This document shows positions 39,501-51,500 of a stretch of 64,000 nt of DNA, piece by piece. Both the position numbers and the translations under genes were made by a program. Every line of letters begins with the position of its first letter. The first letter of the stretch is position 1. Below the pieces are notes generated by a model, which did not search any database, had not been told where the DNA came from, and worked only from the letters and a program-made list of their open reading frames with translations. This stretch comes from Tethya wilhelma (lineage: Eukaryota; Porifera; Demospongiae; Tethyida; Tethyidae): NCBI GenBank assembly GCA_964030475.1, contig CAXIPT010000008.1, positions 139,475 through 203,474 on the forward strand, given 5' to 3'.

Positions 39501-42500
39501 CGACACACCACCAATGTTTACTGTGCCCAACTACTTTGCCAGTGTAGTTGAGGAACAGGTTGTTGCTTCAGTACTGCAAGTTGAAGCTGTTGATGTGGAC
39601 AGCGGAGAAGAGCATCCAATCTCCTACTCCATTGTTGAAGGAGGTTCCAGTTTCTTGTTCAGTATCAATTCAAGTGGTGCAATTTCTGTAGTTTCTCCAC
39701 TTGATCGAGAAGCAGCTTCTGTACATTTGCTTTCTGTTCAAGCTTCAAATATGGACGATTTTGGAAATATCCTCAGTGCAACAGCAACTGTGACAATTGA
39801 AGTGGAAGATGTCAATGACAATCCTCCACAGTTTGTTGGCCAACCTTACCAGTTCTCCATATCAGAGGCGGCTGGCGGTGGTGAAATGATAGGCACTCTG
39901 GTTGCTAGCGATGAAGACATGGGTAGCAATGCTAATGTCAGCGACTTTACAATCATTGGTGGCAACACTGACCGAATATTCCAGCTGAATCCTATCTCTG
40001 GTGTGCTCCAATTGGCACCCTCAAATGAAATGCCTTTGGATAGGGAGACAGTTGACAGCTATCAGCTTATTGTGCAAGTGTCAGATCGTGGTTCACCACC
40101 TCTACTTGGAACTGCCAGTGTGACCATTATTGTTGAAGATGTGAACGATTTAGCTCCAGTTTTCAGCTCACAAGCTTACAACATTAGTGTGAGGGAAGAC
40201 ACAACACCTGGTACAACCATCTTCACTGCTCTAGCTTCAGATGGAGACCTTGGTTCAAATGCCGAGATATTCTTCTCCCTTCTCGAGCCAAGTATAGTGT
40301 TTGACATCAACTCTACGACAGGAGAAGTCACACTTCTCTCTTCACTTGATTTCGAAACCCAGACAACGTACTTCATGACACTCACAGCTGTTGATGGAGG
40401 CACTCCTCCTCTAACCAGTTCAGCTTCTTTAGAAGTAAACATCCTTGATGTTGACGACCAAGACGTTAGGTTCACACCAAACATCTACGCAGCTGGTGTC
40501 TTTGAGAACAGTCCAGTTGGCACTCCGGTCCTGACTGTCGTAGCTCAAGACCCAGATAGCGGCAACCCAATCACTTACTCATTGGATCAAGATCGAGATC
40601 AAGAGAGCTCCTTCAATCGTCTTCCTTTTTCTATCGACAGCCAGAGTGGCACTATTTCAGTGGCTGGTTTACTCGATAGGGAGTTTATTGATGTGTACAC
40701 ATTCTTTGTATTTGCTAGTAATACACCTGGAGTCAGTGCCATGGCAACGGTAACAGTTATGATAATGGATACTAATGACAACACTCCTTCATTTCCCGAT
40801 GCTCCATTCCAGTTCCAAGTGTTGGAATCGGACATAGTTTCTACTGTGTTAGGTCAACTTACAGCTGTTGATGGAGACTTGGAAACAGCTGGGACTATTG
40901 TAGCTTACAATCTGGTCGGTGATGAGTCAGCAGATTTCACAATTGCTTCACCAAGTGGCCTGCTTTCAGTGGCAAACACTTTGGACTATGAAAGCACTCA
41001 GGTCTACAGTTTCAATGTGACTGCAGTGGATGGCGGATCTCCTTCACTGACAGGCACTGCTGAGGTTTTGGTGGAGGTCTTGGATGTGAATGATAATCCA
41101 CCCCTTTTCGATCATGACATCATCAACAGATTTGTGTCTGAGAATGCAACCATCGGTACAGTCTTCTTCACAGCCATGGCTGTTGATATAGACTCAGGAA
41201 TAAATGCCCAGTTCAATTACTCTCTCAGTCCCCTACAATCTGAATTTGCAATCAACCCCCAAACTGGTGAAGTTAGCGTTGCATCCACACTTGCTCTACA
41301 AACCTACTCCATCACCATTGTGGCAACAGATGCTGGGACCCCCTCACTCAGCTCTAATACAACTCTTATCATTACTGTCACAGATACCAATGAAGCCCCA
41401 ACCTTTTCACAGGCAGTTTACTCCATAGATGTTGCAGAGAATCATGAGGTTGGGTCACCAGTCACATTTGTTGTATCGGCAACTGATCGGGACCAAGGGA
41501 GCAATGCTATCATCCAGTACTTCATCCAACCTGATGATGTCTTTAGGATTAACGGCACTGGAGTTGTTAGTCTCTTGCAGCCGTTGGATTTTGAAGTTCA
41601 GCAGTTGTATGTGCTAACGTTGTTGGCTGTTGATGCTGGAAGTCCCCCCCTGACAGCCTTCAGCACACTCATGGTGACTGTGGTAGATGTCAATGACAAT
41701 GCTCCCATGTTTTCTGAGAGCATGTACACCACTTCAATTCCAGAGGACAGCGATGTTGGTACAACCTTCCTTCTCACTCTTGCCACAGATGCTGACAGTC
41801 TCTCCAATGCAGCTGTCACTTACTCCCTCATAGAGGAAGACAATGAAGGTTTGTTTGCTATTGACTCTCTCTTGGGTACCATCTTCACTCTGCGAGCATT
41901 GGACTATGAGCTTGTCCAGCAAGTAAATCTTGTTGTTCAGGCTCGAGATGGCGGCCAACCAGTCCAATCGACATCAGTCCCTGTAACAGTCTCGATTCTT
42001 GATGTCAACGACAATGATCCAGTTTTTATTCAGAGCCTGTATCAAACAGCTGTTCGTGAGGACTCCAACATTGGTAGCACTGTCGTGATGGTGCAGGCCA
42101 ATGATTCTGACACAGGTTCCAATGCAGCTGTGTCCTACATGCTCCCAAATGCTACCCAGCTGCCGTTTGATGTTGTACCTGAGACAGGTGAAGTCTACAT
42201 TGTGTTGCCTGGGCTGGATCGGGAGCAAGACGACCAATACAGCTTTGATGTGGGAGCTTTTAACCCTTTCTTTCCTGAGTTTATCACAACTGCAACAGTT
42301 CGTGTTACTGTACTTGATGCAAATGACAACCAGCCTGTTTTCGATCCTAATTCCCTAGCCTTCTCCATTTCAGAAGCATCTTCTATTGATACCATTATTG
42401 GCCGTGTTACTGCTTTGGATGATGATATAGGCTCAAATGCTGTTGTTGCGTATGCAATAGAACCAGCCTCAGAGTTGGTGTCAATAGACAATGAAACTGG

Positions 42501-43355
42501 TGTATTATCTGTAGAAGGTGAGCTTGATTTTGAGAGGGAGAGAGTTATTGAAGTGACTGTGGTTGCTAGGGATTCAGGAACTCCCCAGCAGTCGGTAAAT
42601 GCAACAGTAAGAGTTATGCTAGAAGATGTTAATGATGTGGCTCCAACTATTTCCATCTCTCCTTCCCAATTTACATTCCAAGAAGAATCCACGCCAATCA
42701 CAGTTGGAACTGGAATCAGAATTATTGATCCGGACACATTCCCGCTATTACGTGCCACTGTAAACCTATATTTGGGATCCGGTACAACACAGCCACCATC
42801 TACAGACTTCATTCAACTGGACAGAGCTTTTAGTGAAAGCCAGGGACTGAATCAGTCTGCTTCTACTAGGACCATCATTATCACTGGTAGTGCATCCTTG
42901 AGCACTTACCAAGCTATTTTGTCTCGTTTGGAGTTTGGTAGCACAGCTAGTGAGCCAATCAGTGCAACTAGACAGATACGAGTCCAAGTTTTTGATGACG
43001 ACTTTAGCAGCAATGAAGGCATCATCTCGGTTGGAGTGCAACTCGTAAATGACAATCCTCCTGAGTTGGACTTAAGTGCCAGTCAAGATGGCCTCGATTT
43101 TCAGACCACATTTGTAGAAGAAGGTTCCTCCATCTTCATAACTGCCCAAGATGTCAGCCTCTTTGATCTCGATGGTGATGAAATTGTCTCAGTTTCTGTA
43201 AATCTCACAAACAGCTTTGATGGCTCGCTCGAGCTAATCACTGCTCTTCAGTTCGGTCAGGTTAACGTAGACACCACTGACTATGGCATTGAGTTGACAG
43301 GCCCGGCTACTTCTGAGGAGTTTGAACTTGTGCTGATGACGGCCACCTATGAAAA
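25622..43355 (+). CDS. Giant coherin-like cadherin: head and first cadherin arrays (interrupted at an undetermined base)
   Basis: Exons 25622..25912, 26050..26204, 26346..26665 and 27082..28463 encode 716 residues, then one exon runs open from 28639 to the N at 43356. Residues 8-24 form a signal peptide. Residues ~100-260 are a LamG-like jelly roll. Next is a laminin N-terminal domain (NLESWWQSANGEAPVNITLD, STDGVTFTPRQFYA), four laminin-EGF repeats (CQCNNHSDSC, CDCNLEG, CQCNTIGTVGG) and a furin-like Cys-rich segment. From ~28750 cadherin repeats run with DVNDNAP, LDRE and TATDxD motifs, broken by blocks of longer cadherin-like repeats. The predicted site is extracellular, with Ca-dependent rod formation and adhesion. 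The frame continues logically at 48521 in the second copy of duplication 2, not at 43357. The family call as coherin comes from the cohesin modules downstream. Confidence 0.88.
31276..33392 (+). other. Block A: five long cadherin-like repeats
   Basis: Five consecutive ~140-residue repeats instead of ~105-residue cadherins. Their signature is FVEEGS/FVEGEG, then DxDS, a DGxxE turn, an LxGPAS helix-like step, YxNxxxEPxxGxR and VSDG...NDPP. Between repeats 3 and 4 is the linker ILDLNGPQQGLDF. Similar repeats are common in large bacterial adhesins and some metazoan cadherins. The block is within a single exon. Confidence 0.8.
35590..37680 (+). other. Block B: five long cadherin-like repeats
   Basis: Same repeat type and the same number as block A. 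The repeat 3-4 linker TVDLNGPLPGVDF sits at the equivalent place. Ordinary cadherin repeats flank it on both sides. Confidence 0.8.
40338..43355 (+). repeat. Direct duplication 2, copy A
   Basis: Matches 45503-48520 at a constant offset of 5165 with no visible indel. To about 42510 the copies differ at scattered sites, many of them silent or conservative. From there to 43355 they appear identical. The copy ends at the undetermined base 43356. Confidence 0.95.
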
Positions 43356-43356
43356 T

Positions 43357-44817
43357 NAATAATAAATACAGTCATAATACTTGTAGCAAAATTTTAAGCA
43401 GTATAAGAATAGGCGGTGCTGTTCAAAGTAATAAAACAAGCAATTTTGTCTCATGCTCTTACTGCTGAGCCACTAGAACTCACTGGCATTGGAGCAAACT
43501 TCACTTTTTGATTCCAAAACTGTGCACAGATACCATGTCAGACATTAGTCTTAGTTTGCAAGCCAGTACTGCCCATTCCTACACTGATTGTTTTTATGAA
43601 ATCTAGAATATAGCCTCTTAGAGATTTAATTTCTTGCTCATGCTTATACATGCACTTACAAAATTAATACATTTAGAGACATACTCGCCATTGATTTAAT
43701 AGCTTTATACTGAACAAATTTTGTTAGTTTTGCATGTAGAGAGTCTGCAGTTCTTACAAAACTCAAACACTTTCCTGCTAACAAAATTTTGATAGATTTT
43801 TGTCTTAATTAGGCAAGCGTAAGCGAGCCCCATATATACGTAACATGATATACATGGCATTCGACAAAATGTTTTGTACAACGTATGGCGTCACATACTG
43901 TAGTTGTAGCTCACTCAAGCTCCCGAACTCGAGTACATTCGGAGCTCGTATTCACAGGGCAGTGCAGTTTACTTGACTCTGAACTAAATTCAGAGAGACC
44001 AGAGATCTAGACAAAAAGGTTAGAAAGACAAAGATAGAGAAGAAACACCACAGTGTGGTAAGCAATGAATTATTAACTTGGGTAATAGAATACTCATGCA
44101 TGCATGCTCATAGCTAGATAGATGAATGGCAATGAACACTAGGCAGAGAGAAAGGAGAGCAGCACAGGTAGAATCAATGGGGCAAATCAGACAAGAAAGG
44201 AATGCTCAACAGCAGAGTGAAAAAAAGGCAAAGAGAGAGAAAGATTGGCAAGAGACTAGCACAATCACCAGCTAACCACACAGCATGTAGCCTGACTTGC
44301 AGCATCATTTGAAACAGTACACGTTATAATATGCAACCCACTAAACAATAATTGATGATAAATCTGTCCTTTTTATTTGAAATGAACAAGGACAAATACC
44401 ATCTCATCATCAACTGTCATGCATGCAATCAGAAACAAATGATCAATCTGAATATTCACCCAATCTTGTATACAACCACTGTAACAGACAAAATAAATGA
44501 CATCACACATGTCACATTTGTACCTCAGTACAGTGCAGCTGATGCAAATACAATACATACTTATAGTATGGAAAACGCGTGCACAAACACGTGCTCATGC
44601 TCGCCCCCAAATGTCGTAGGCATTTGCTAGTAATTATGCGTATAGTATAGAACACAAAATCATCTACTTGTATACTTGGCAAGTTATAAGTTGTAAATTA
44701 ACAGGGAAACTTGGCAATGTGTAAACTTATCATGTAATTAAAATCGTTTCACTCCTATCACATTCATACAAAATGCATGCACTCAATAGATGTAAAACTA
44801 TAGCAATGTCAGTGTAT
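43357..44817. other. Non-cadherin insertion between duplicate copies, left part
   Basis: AT-rich DNA with no similarity to the surrounding cadherin exon that I can see. It begins immediately after the undetermined base and has short G/A-rich patches (AGAGAGAAAGG) near 44150-44250. I find no gene, terminal repeat or RNA here. It could be intron, intergenic DNA of the alternative haplotype, or a mis-joined piece. Confidence 0.4.
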
Positions 44818-45492
44818 TTATACAATTATAGTATACAGTGGATCAGAGGTTGTAGTCTTATCGGTTGTAGTCTCATAAGTTGTCTCATCGGTTGTAGTCT
44901 TATCGGTTGTAGTCTCATAAGTTGTAGTCTCATAAGTTGTAGTCACATCGGTTGTAGTCTCATAAGTTGTAGTTTCATCGGTTGTAGTCTCATAAGTTGT
45001 TTTTTTTTGTTTGTTTTTTTTGTTTTTTTTTCGTTTTCTTTTTGGAGTCTCATAAGTTGTAGTCTCATCAGTTGTAGTCTCATAAGTTGTAGTCTCATCG
45101 GTTGTAGGCGCATCGGTTGTAGTCTCAGAAGTTGTAGGCACTTGAATGCAGTCTGGGGTTGTTGCAGTAGTGGAAGCTGTAGTAACAGTTTCTGTGCTGT
45201 GTAGTGTTAGCAGTTGGTCTAAGTAATTTTGTATATTGACAATGTGTCTTGTGAGTAGCTGTACTTCACTCCTTACAACTAATTCCACCTCTTCTCTAAT
45301 GACAGCTCTCACCTCATCTTTCATATCACTGTTGAGAATTGTAGCATTTTTTATTAGTTCTTGTGTTGCTACAATTTGTGAGAGAGTTAGCTCATTTCCA
45401 GTAGCAACACTGAAATTGAGCAAATTCACAACTTGACGGATGTTTGTGGCTTCATTTTTAGTTGTGTTCTTGATAGCAACTATTGTGTCCAT
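44818..45492 (-). CDS. Hypothetical Thr-rich repeat protein ORF (possible partial gene)
   Basis: From ATG 45492 the minus strand is open for 224 codons. The first ~95 residues are helical and hydrophilic (TIVAIKNTTKNEATNIRQVV, EVRAVIREEVELVVRSEV, LLTRHIVNIQNYLDQLL) and may form a coiled coil. The rest is a Thr-rich array of 5-residue units such as TTYET and TTDET, interrupted by a Lys-rich KRKRKKNKKNKQKK. It ends SDPLYTIIV at the stop near 44818. Upstream codons continue into antisense cadherin sequence at the duplication junction (45503), so the true 5' end is missing or the ORF is chance. I do not recognise the protein. Confidence 0.35.
   Translation of the reverse strand: MDTIVAIKNTTKNEATNIRQVVNLLNFSVATGNELTLSQIVATQELIKNATILNSDMKDEVRAVIREEVELVVRSEVQLLTRHIVNIQNYLDQLLTLHSTETVTTASTTATTPDCIQVPTTSETTTDAPTTDETTTYETTTDETTTYETPKRKRKKNKKNKQKKTTYETTTDETTTYETTTDVTTTYETTTYETTTDKTTTDETTYETTTDKTTTSDPLYTIIV
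44855..45130. repeat. 15-bp minisatellite (Thr-rich array)
   Basis: Tandem 15 bp units reading on the + strand as GTTGTAGTCTCATAA or GTTGTAGTCTCATCG (about 15 copies), split by a T-rich stretch at 45000-45046. The unit is a multiple of three, so copy-number change preserves the minus-strand TTYET/TTDET frame. Confidence 0.9.
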
Positions 45493-45502
45493 AATGGCTT
45501 GA

Positions 45503-48500
45503 CTCTTCACTTGATTTCGAAACCCAGACAACGTACTTCATGACACTCACAGCTGTTGATGGAGGCACTCCTCCTCTAACCAGTTCAGCTTCTTTAGAAG
45601 TAAACGTCCTTGATGTTGACGACCAAGACGTCAGGTTCACACCAAGCACCTACTCAGCTGGTGTCTTTGAGAACAGTCCAATTGGCACTCCGGTCCTGAC
45701 TGTCGTGGCTCAAGACCCAGATAGTGGCAACCCAATCACTTACTCATTGGATCAAGATCGAGATCAAGAGAGTTCCTTCAATCGTCTACCTTTCTCTATC
45801 GATAGCCAGAGTGGTATAATTTCAGTGGCTGGTCTGCTCGATAGGGAGTTCATTGATGTGTATACCTTCTTTGTCTTTGCTAGTAATACACCTGGAGTCA
45901 GTGCCATGGCAACAGTCACAGTTATGATAATGGATACTAATGACAATATTCCTTCATTTCCCGATGCTCCATTCCAGTTCCAAGTGTTGGAATCGGATAT
46001 AGTTTCTACTGTGTTAGGTCAACTTACAGCTGTTGATGGAGACTTGGAAGCAGCTGGGACTATTGTAGCTTACAATCTGGTCGGTGATGAGTCAGCAGAT
46101 TTCACAATTGCTTCACCAAGTGGCCTGCTTTCAGTGGCAAACACTTTGGACTATGAAAGCACTCAGGTCTACAGTTTCAATGTGACTGCAGTGGATGGTG
46201 GGTCTCCTTCACTGACAGGTACTGCGGAGGTGGTGGTGGAGGTGTTAGATGTGAACGATAATCCACCCATTTTTGATCAAGACGTCTTCAACAGATTTGT
46301 ATCTGAGAATGCAACCATCGGTACCGTCTTCTTCACAGCCATGGCTGTTGATATTGACTCAGGAATAAATGCCCAGTTCAATTACTCTCTCAGTCCCCTA
46401 CAATCTGAATTTGCAATCAACCCCCAAACTGGTGATGTTATCGTTGCATCCACACTTGCCCTACAGACCTACTCCATCACCATTGTGGCAACAGATTCTG
46501 GGATCCCCTCACTCAGCTCTAATACAACTCTTATCATTACTGTCACAGATACTAATGAAGCACCCACCTTTTCACAGGCAGTTTACTCCATAGATGTTCC
46601 AGAGAATCACGAGGTGGGGTCACCAGTCACATTTGTTGTATCGGCAACTGATCGGGACCAAGGGAGCAATGCTATCATCCAGTACTTCATCCAACCTCAA
46701 GATGTCTTTGGGATTAACGGCACTGGAGTTGTTAGTCTCTTACAACCGTTGGATTTTGAAGTTCAACAGTCGTATGTCCTAACTTTGTTGGCTGTTGATG
46801 CTGGAAGTCCACCCCTGACAGCCTTCAGCACACTCATGGTGACTGTGGTAGATGTCAATGATAATGCTCCAATGTTTTCCGAGAGCATGTACACCACTTT
46901 AATTTCAGAGGACAGTGATGTTGGTACAACTTTTCTTCTCACTTTCGCCATGGATGCAGACAGTCTCTCCAATGCAGCTGTCACCTACTCCCTCATAGAG
47001 GAAGACAATGAAGGCTTGTTTGCTATTGATTCTCTCTTGGGTACCATCTTCACTCTGCGAGCATTGGACTATGAGCTTGTTCAGCAAGTAAATCTTGTTG
47101 TTCAGGCTCGAGATGGCGGCCAACCAATCCAATCGACATCAGTCCCTGTAACAGTCTTGATTCTTGATGTCAATGACAATCATCCAGTCTTTACTCAGAG
47201 CCTGTATCAAGCAGCTGTTCGTGAGGACTCCAGCATTGGTAGCACTGTTGTGACGGTGCAGGCCAATGATTCTGACACAGGTTCCAATGCAGCTGTGTCT
47301 TACATGCTCACAAATGGTACCCAGCTGCCGTTTGATGTTGTACCTGAAACAGGTGAAGTCTACATTGTGTTGCCTGGGCTGGATCGGGAAATGGTTGACC
47401 TGTACAGCTTTGATGTGGAAGCTTTTAACCCTTTCTTCCCCGATTTTATCACAACTACTACTGTTCGGGTTACTGTACTTGATGCAAATGACAACCAGCC
47501 TGTTTTTGATACTAATTCCCTAGCCTTCTCCATTTCAGAAGCATCTTCTATTGATACCATTATTGGCCGTGTTACTGCTTTGGATGATGATATAGGCTCA
47601 AATGCTGTTGTTGTGTATGTAATAGAACCAGCCTCAGAGTTGGTGTCAATAGACAATGAAACTGGTGTATTGTCTGTAGAAGGTGAGCTTGATTTTGAGA
47701 GGGAGAGAGTTATTGAAGTGACTGTGGTTGCTAGGGATTCAGGAACTCCCCAGCAGTCGGTAAATGCAACAGTAAGAGTTATGCTAGAAGATGTTAATGA
47801 TGTGGCTCCAACTATTTCCATCTCTCCTTCCCAATTTACATTCCAAGAAGAATCCACGCCAATCACAGTTGGAACTGGAATCAGAATTATTGATCCGGAC
47901 ACATTCCCGCTATTACGTGCCACTGTAAACCTATATTTGGGATCCGGTACAACACAGCCACCATCTACAGACTTCATTCAACTGGACAGAGCTTTTAGTG
48001 AAAGCCAGGGACTGAATCAGTCTGCTTCTACTAGGACCATCATTATCACTGGTAGTGCATCCTTGAGCACTTACCAAGCTATTTTGTCTCGTTTGGAGTT
48101 TGGTAGCACAGCTAGTGAGCCAATCAGTGCAACTAGACAGATACGAGTCCAAGTTTTTGATGACGACTTTAGCAGCAATGAAGGCATCATCTCGGTTGGA
48201 GTGCAACTCGTAAATGACAATCCTCCTGAGTTGGACTTAAGTGCCAGTCAAGATGGCCTCGATTTTCAGACCACATTTGTAGAAGAAGGTTCCTCCATCT
48301 TCATAACTGCCCAAGATGTCAGCCTCTTTGATCTCGATGGTGATGAAATTGTCTCAGTTTCTGTAAATCTCACAAACAGCTTTGATGGCTCGCTCGAGCT
48401 AATCACTGCTCTTCAGTTCGGTCAGGTTAACGTAGACACCACTGACTATGGCATTGAGTTGACAGGCCCGGCTACTTCTGAGGAGTTTGAACTTGTGCTG

Positions 48501-48520
48501 ATGACGGCCACCTATGAAAA
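45503..48520 (+). repeat. Direct duplication 2, copy B
   Basis: Counterpart of 40338-43355. It starts inside a cadherin repeat at CTCTTCACTTGATTTCG with no splice acceptor, sharing only the 8 bp CTCTTCAC with the flank of copy A at the breakpoint. It continues uninterrupted into unique cadherin sequence at 48521. Confidence 0.95.
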
Positions 48521-51500
48521 TCTTGCCGATGAGCCAAGCGAGAGTCAGATTCCTCGTAGGATTGAGTTTGTCGTCAGTGATGGAGCATTTCTTAGTCAAC
48601 CGGTAGTAACTTCTGTGATGATTCAGTTGGTGAATGATGCCCCTCTTGTAGCTCTTGGAGAAGCTACTCTTGATGTGTTACTCACCTATGCCGAGACTGC
48701 TCCATCTCTCTCCATACCTGCATCTGTTTCTGACTCAGATTCAGAAATCCTGTCCTTTGTGAATGTAACGATTGTTAACTTTCAGCCAGGTGTCGATCAA
48801 CTCCTCACTAGCAGCCAGAATACAAATATCACAGTTGAGTTTCTATCAGGTACCCTGCTTCTGCGTGGACCAGCAAGTATTGAAGATTTCAACACCATTC
48901 TTCAAAACGTCACCTACATAAATTCCTTTGTCACAAACCTTCAGAGCAACCAGCTCCTTGGCGGAAGAAGGATTGAATTCTCCGTCAATGATGGTTCACG
49001 TACCAGCCAAATTGCAACAGCTTTCGTAAGCTTCACAGCTGTGAACGATCCACCAATAGTGGATTTGAATGGTCCCGGTCCTGGTAGAGATTATACTGCA
49101 ACTTTCAATGAAGGGGATGGTGCTGTCCCAATTGTGTCATCTCAACTTACAGTCATGGATGTAGACTCTCTGTTGCTGCAATCGGTGAGGCTAATGCTTG
49201 GAAATGTCCTCGACCAGTTTAGCGAGATACTCTTCACATCTATCTCTCGAGAAAACATATCATCCTCTTTCACTGTCTCTACTGGCGTACTCTTGCTAAC
49301 TGGACCAGCTTCAGTTGGTGACTTTCAGGTAGTCCTTCGATCTATTGTCTACCAGAACACTGCTCCTGAACCTACCCAAGGAACACGTGTAGTTTCCATC
49401 ACTGTTAATGATGGAGAGGTTGAAAGTGCTCCAGCAACTTCAAACATTGTCGTATCGAATCTCAATGACCCTCCTGAACTTGTCCTTGTGCCAAGAGATC
49501 AGCCATTTATAGAAGGAGCCGGGAGTGTACTGCTGTTTGCTACTGATGGAGTGACTCTATCCGATTCTGACAGTCAGACACTCAGTACCTTGGAAGTCAT
49601 TGTGGAAAATGCCTTAGATGGTTCTCTGGAGACAATCTCTACAACTGCCTTTTTGGGTGGTCTCCAAGTGAGTACCCTACCAAGTGGACAGAGTGTGAGG
49701 TATTTGTTCTCCTTCACTTCAGCATCAATGGGGACCATAAGCAATTTTGTATCACTGATTGAGGGGCTCTCGTACAATAATTTAGCCTCTGAACCCCAGC
49801 GAGAAACCAGGAACCTCAGTATTACAATTTCAGACGGCCTGGATGAGAGTATAACTAGGAGACTGGGTCTTAGCATTCAGCTTGTGAATGACAATCCACC
49901 GTTGTTTGACGAAGCCTCTCCCATAGTAGCTGTCTCTGAAGACACAGTTGTTGGGGAGGTGGTCTTCAATTCTTCAGCCAGTGATCTAGATGGTGACTCT
50001 GTACTCACATTCACATTGATAGGAGGGTCTTTGAACTTCAATGTATCTTCTGAATCTGGCTCAATCTCTCTAGCAAGTAGTCTTGATCGAGAAACACAGT
50101 CCAACCATTCACTCACAATTCAGGTATCTGATGGAGCCAACACTGCTCAGCAAGTCCTCACAGTAGTTGTACAAGATACCAACGATAATGCACCAATGTT
50201 TAGTGCAACTCTGTACCCAGCTACCATCACTGAGAGTGCAGAGATTGGTAGTGATGTTGCCCAAGTAGTGGCCACTGATCAGGATGTTGGTAGCAATGCC
50301 GAATTGAGATATGCAATCACAGGAGGAAACCAGGAGAGGGTGTTCTCTATCAATGAGGATAACGGGACAATTGTTACTTCAGGACGACTGGACTATGAGA
50401 GGACTATGACATACAGCCTCATTGTGACAGCTCAAGATGCAGGCACTCCCAGATTGACAGGGACTACGTTTATTTTGGTCACAGTAGCTGATGTCAACGA
50501 TAACCCACCAACGTTTTCTCCCGACACTGCTACCGTACAATGGAATGAGAACACACCATTGCAGACCCTGCTCTACACTGCTAGTGCCTCTGATCCTGAC
50601 AGTACACAACTGAGCTACAGTTTTGCTAATGAAACTCTAACACAATTCAGCATCAATTCTACCACAGGAGAGATATTTCTCGAAAATGAACTTGACTATG
50701 AACAAGAAACTAGTTACCTTCTTGTAGTAGAAGCCACTGACGGTTTATCTGTAGGTTCCCTAGAACTTGCTATAGAGGTGTTGGACATTGATGACAATCC
50801 ACCTGTATTTGTCCAAGATTCCTATACAGTGAGTTTGTTTGAGAATGCCAGCATTGGAGTCAATGTGTTGGAAGGAGAGTTGCCATTGCAAGTCATTGAT
50901 TTAGATGTAGGCTCGAATGCTGTTGTTCAGTTCACAATTGAAGCCGGTGATCCTCAAGGTCGGTTCAGCGTGAATCTCATAAGCTCTGACACAGCTCGGC
51001 TTATCTTAGCCGGAGCACTAGACAGAGAGATAGTAGATGAGTATGTTCTCACCATACTAGCTAGACACCCCTCAAACCCACTTCAGAATGACACTGCTTA
51101 TGTAACAGTTGTTGTGGAAGACGTCAACGACTCTCCCCCTGTGTTTGACTCCAGTGTCTACAGGTTCTCTATACCAGAGGACTCCATTACCAATACCCTC
51201 GTGGGGCCTGTGACAGTCACTGATGCAGATATTGGTCCTAACAACGTGAGCATTTACAGTATCCTGTCAGGAGACACCAGCAACAATTTTGCTATCACTA
51301 ATACGGGAGATATTCTTGTCACAGCTCAGAGCCTTGATAGAGAAGACATCAGTCAATACACCTTGCAAGTTATGGCAACAAATGTAGAAGCTCCAATGCC
51401 AAGTGCCATTGCTACAGTCATCATTAGCATATCTGACGTGAACGACAATGCTCCAGAATTCTTACAATCTTTCTTCTCACTCTCCTTACCTGAAAATACT

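Noticed and set aside
43357..45502. Complete transposon explaining the insertion in duplication 2
   Set aside because: I found no terminal repeats, target duplication, transposase or reverse transcriptase frame in it.
31276..49895. CRISPR array or phage tail-fibre interpretation of the regular repeats
   Set aside because: The repeats are 300-420 bp protein-domain repeats with diverged sequence, not short identical direct repeats with spacers.
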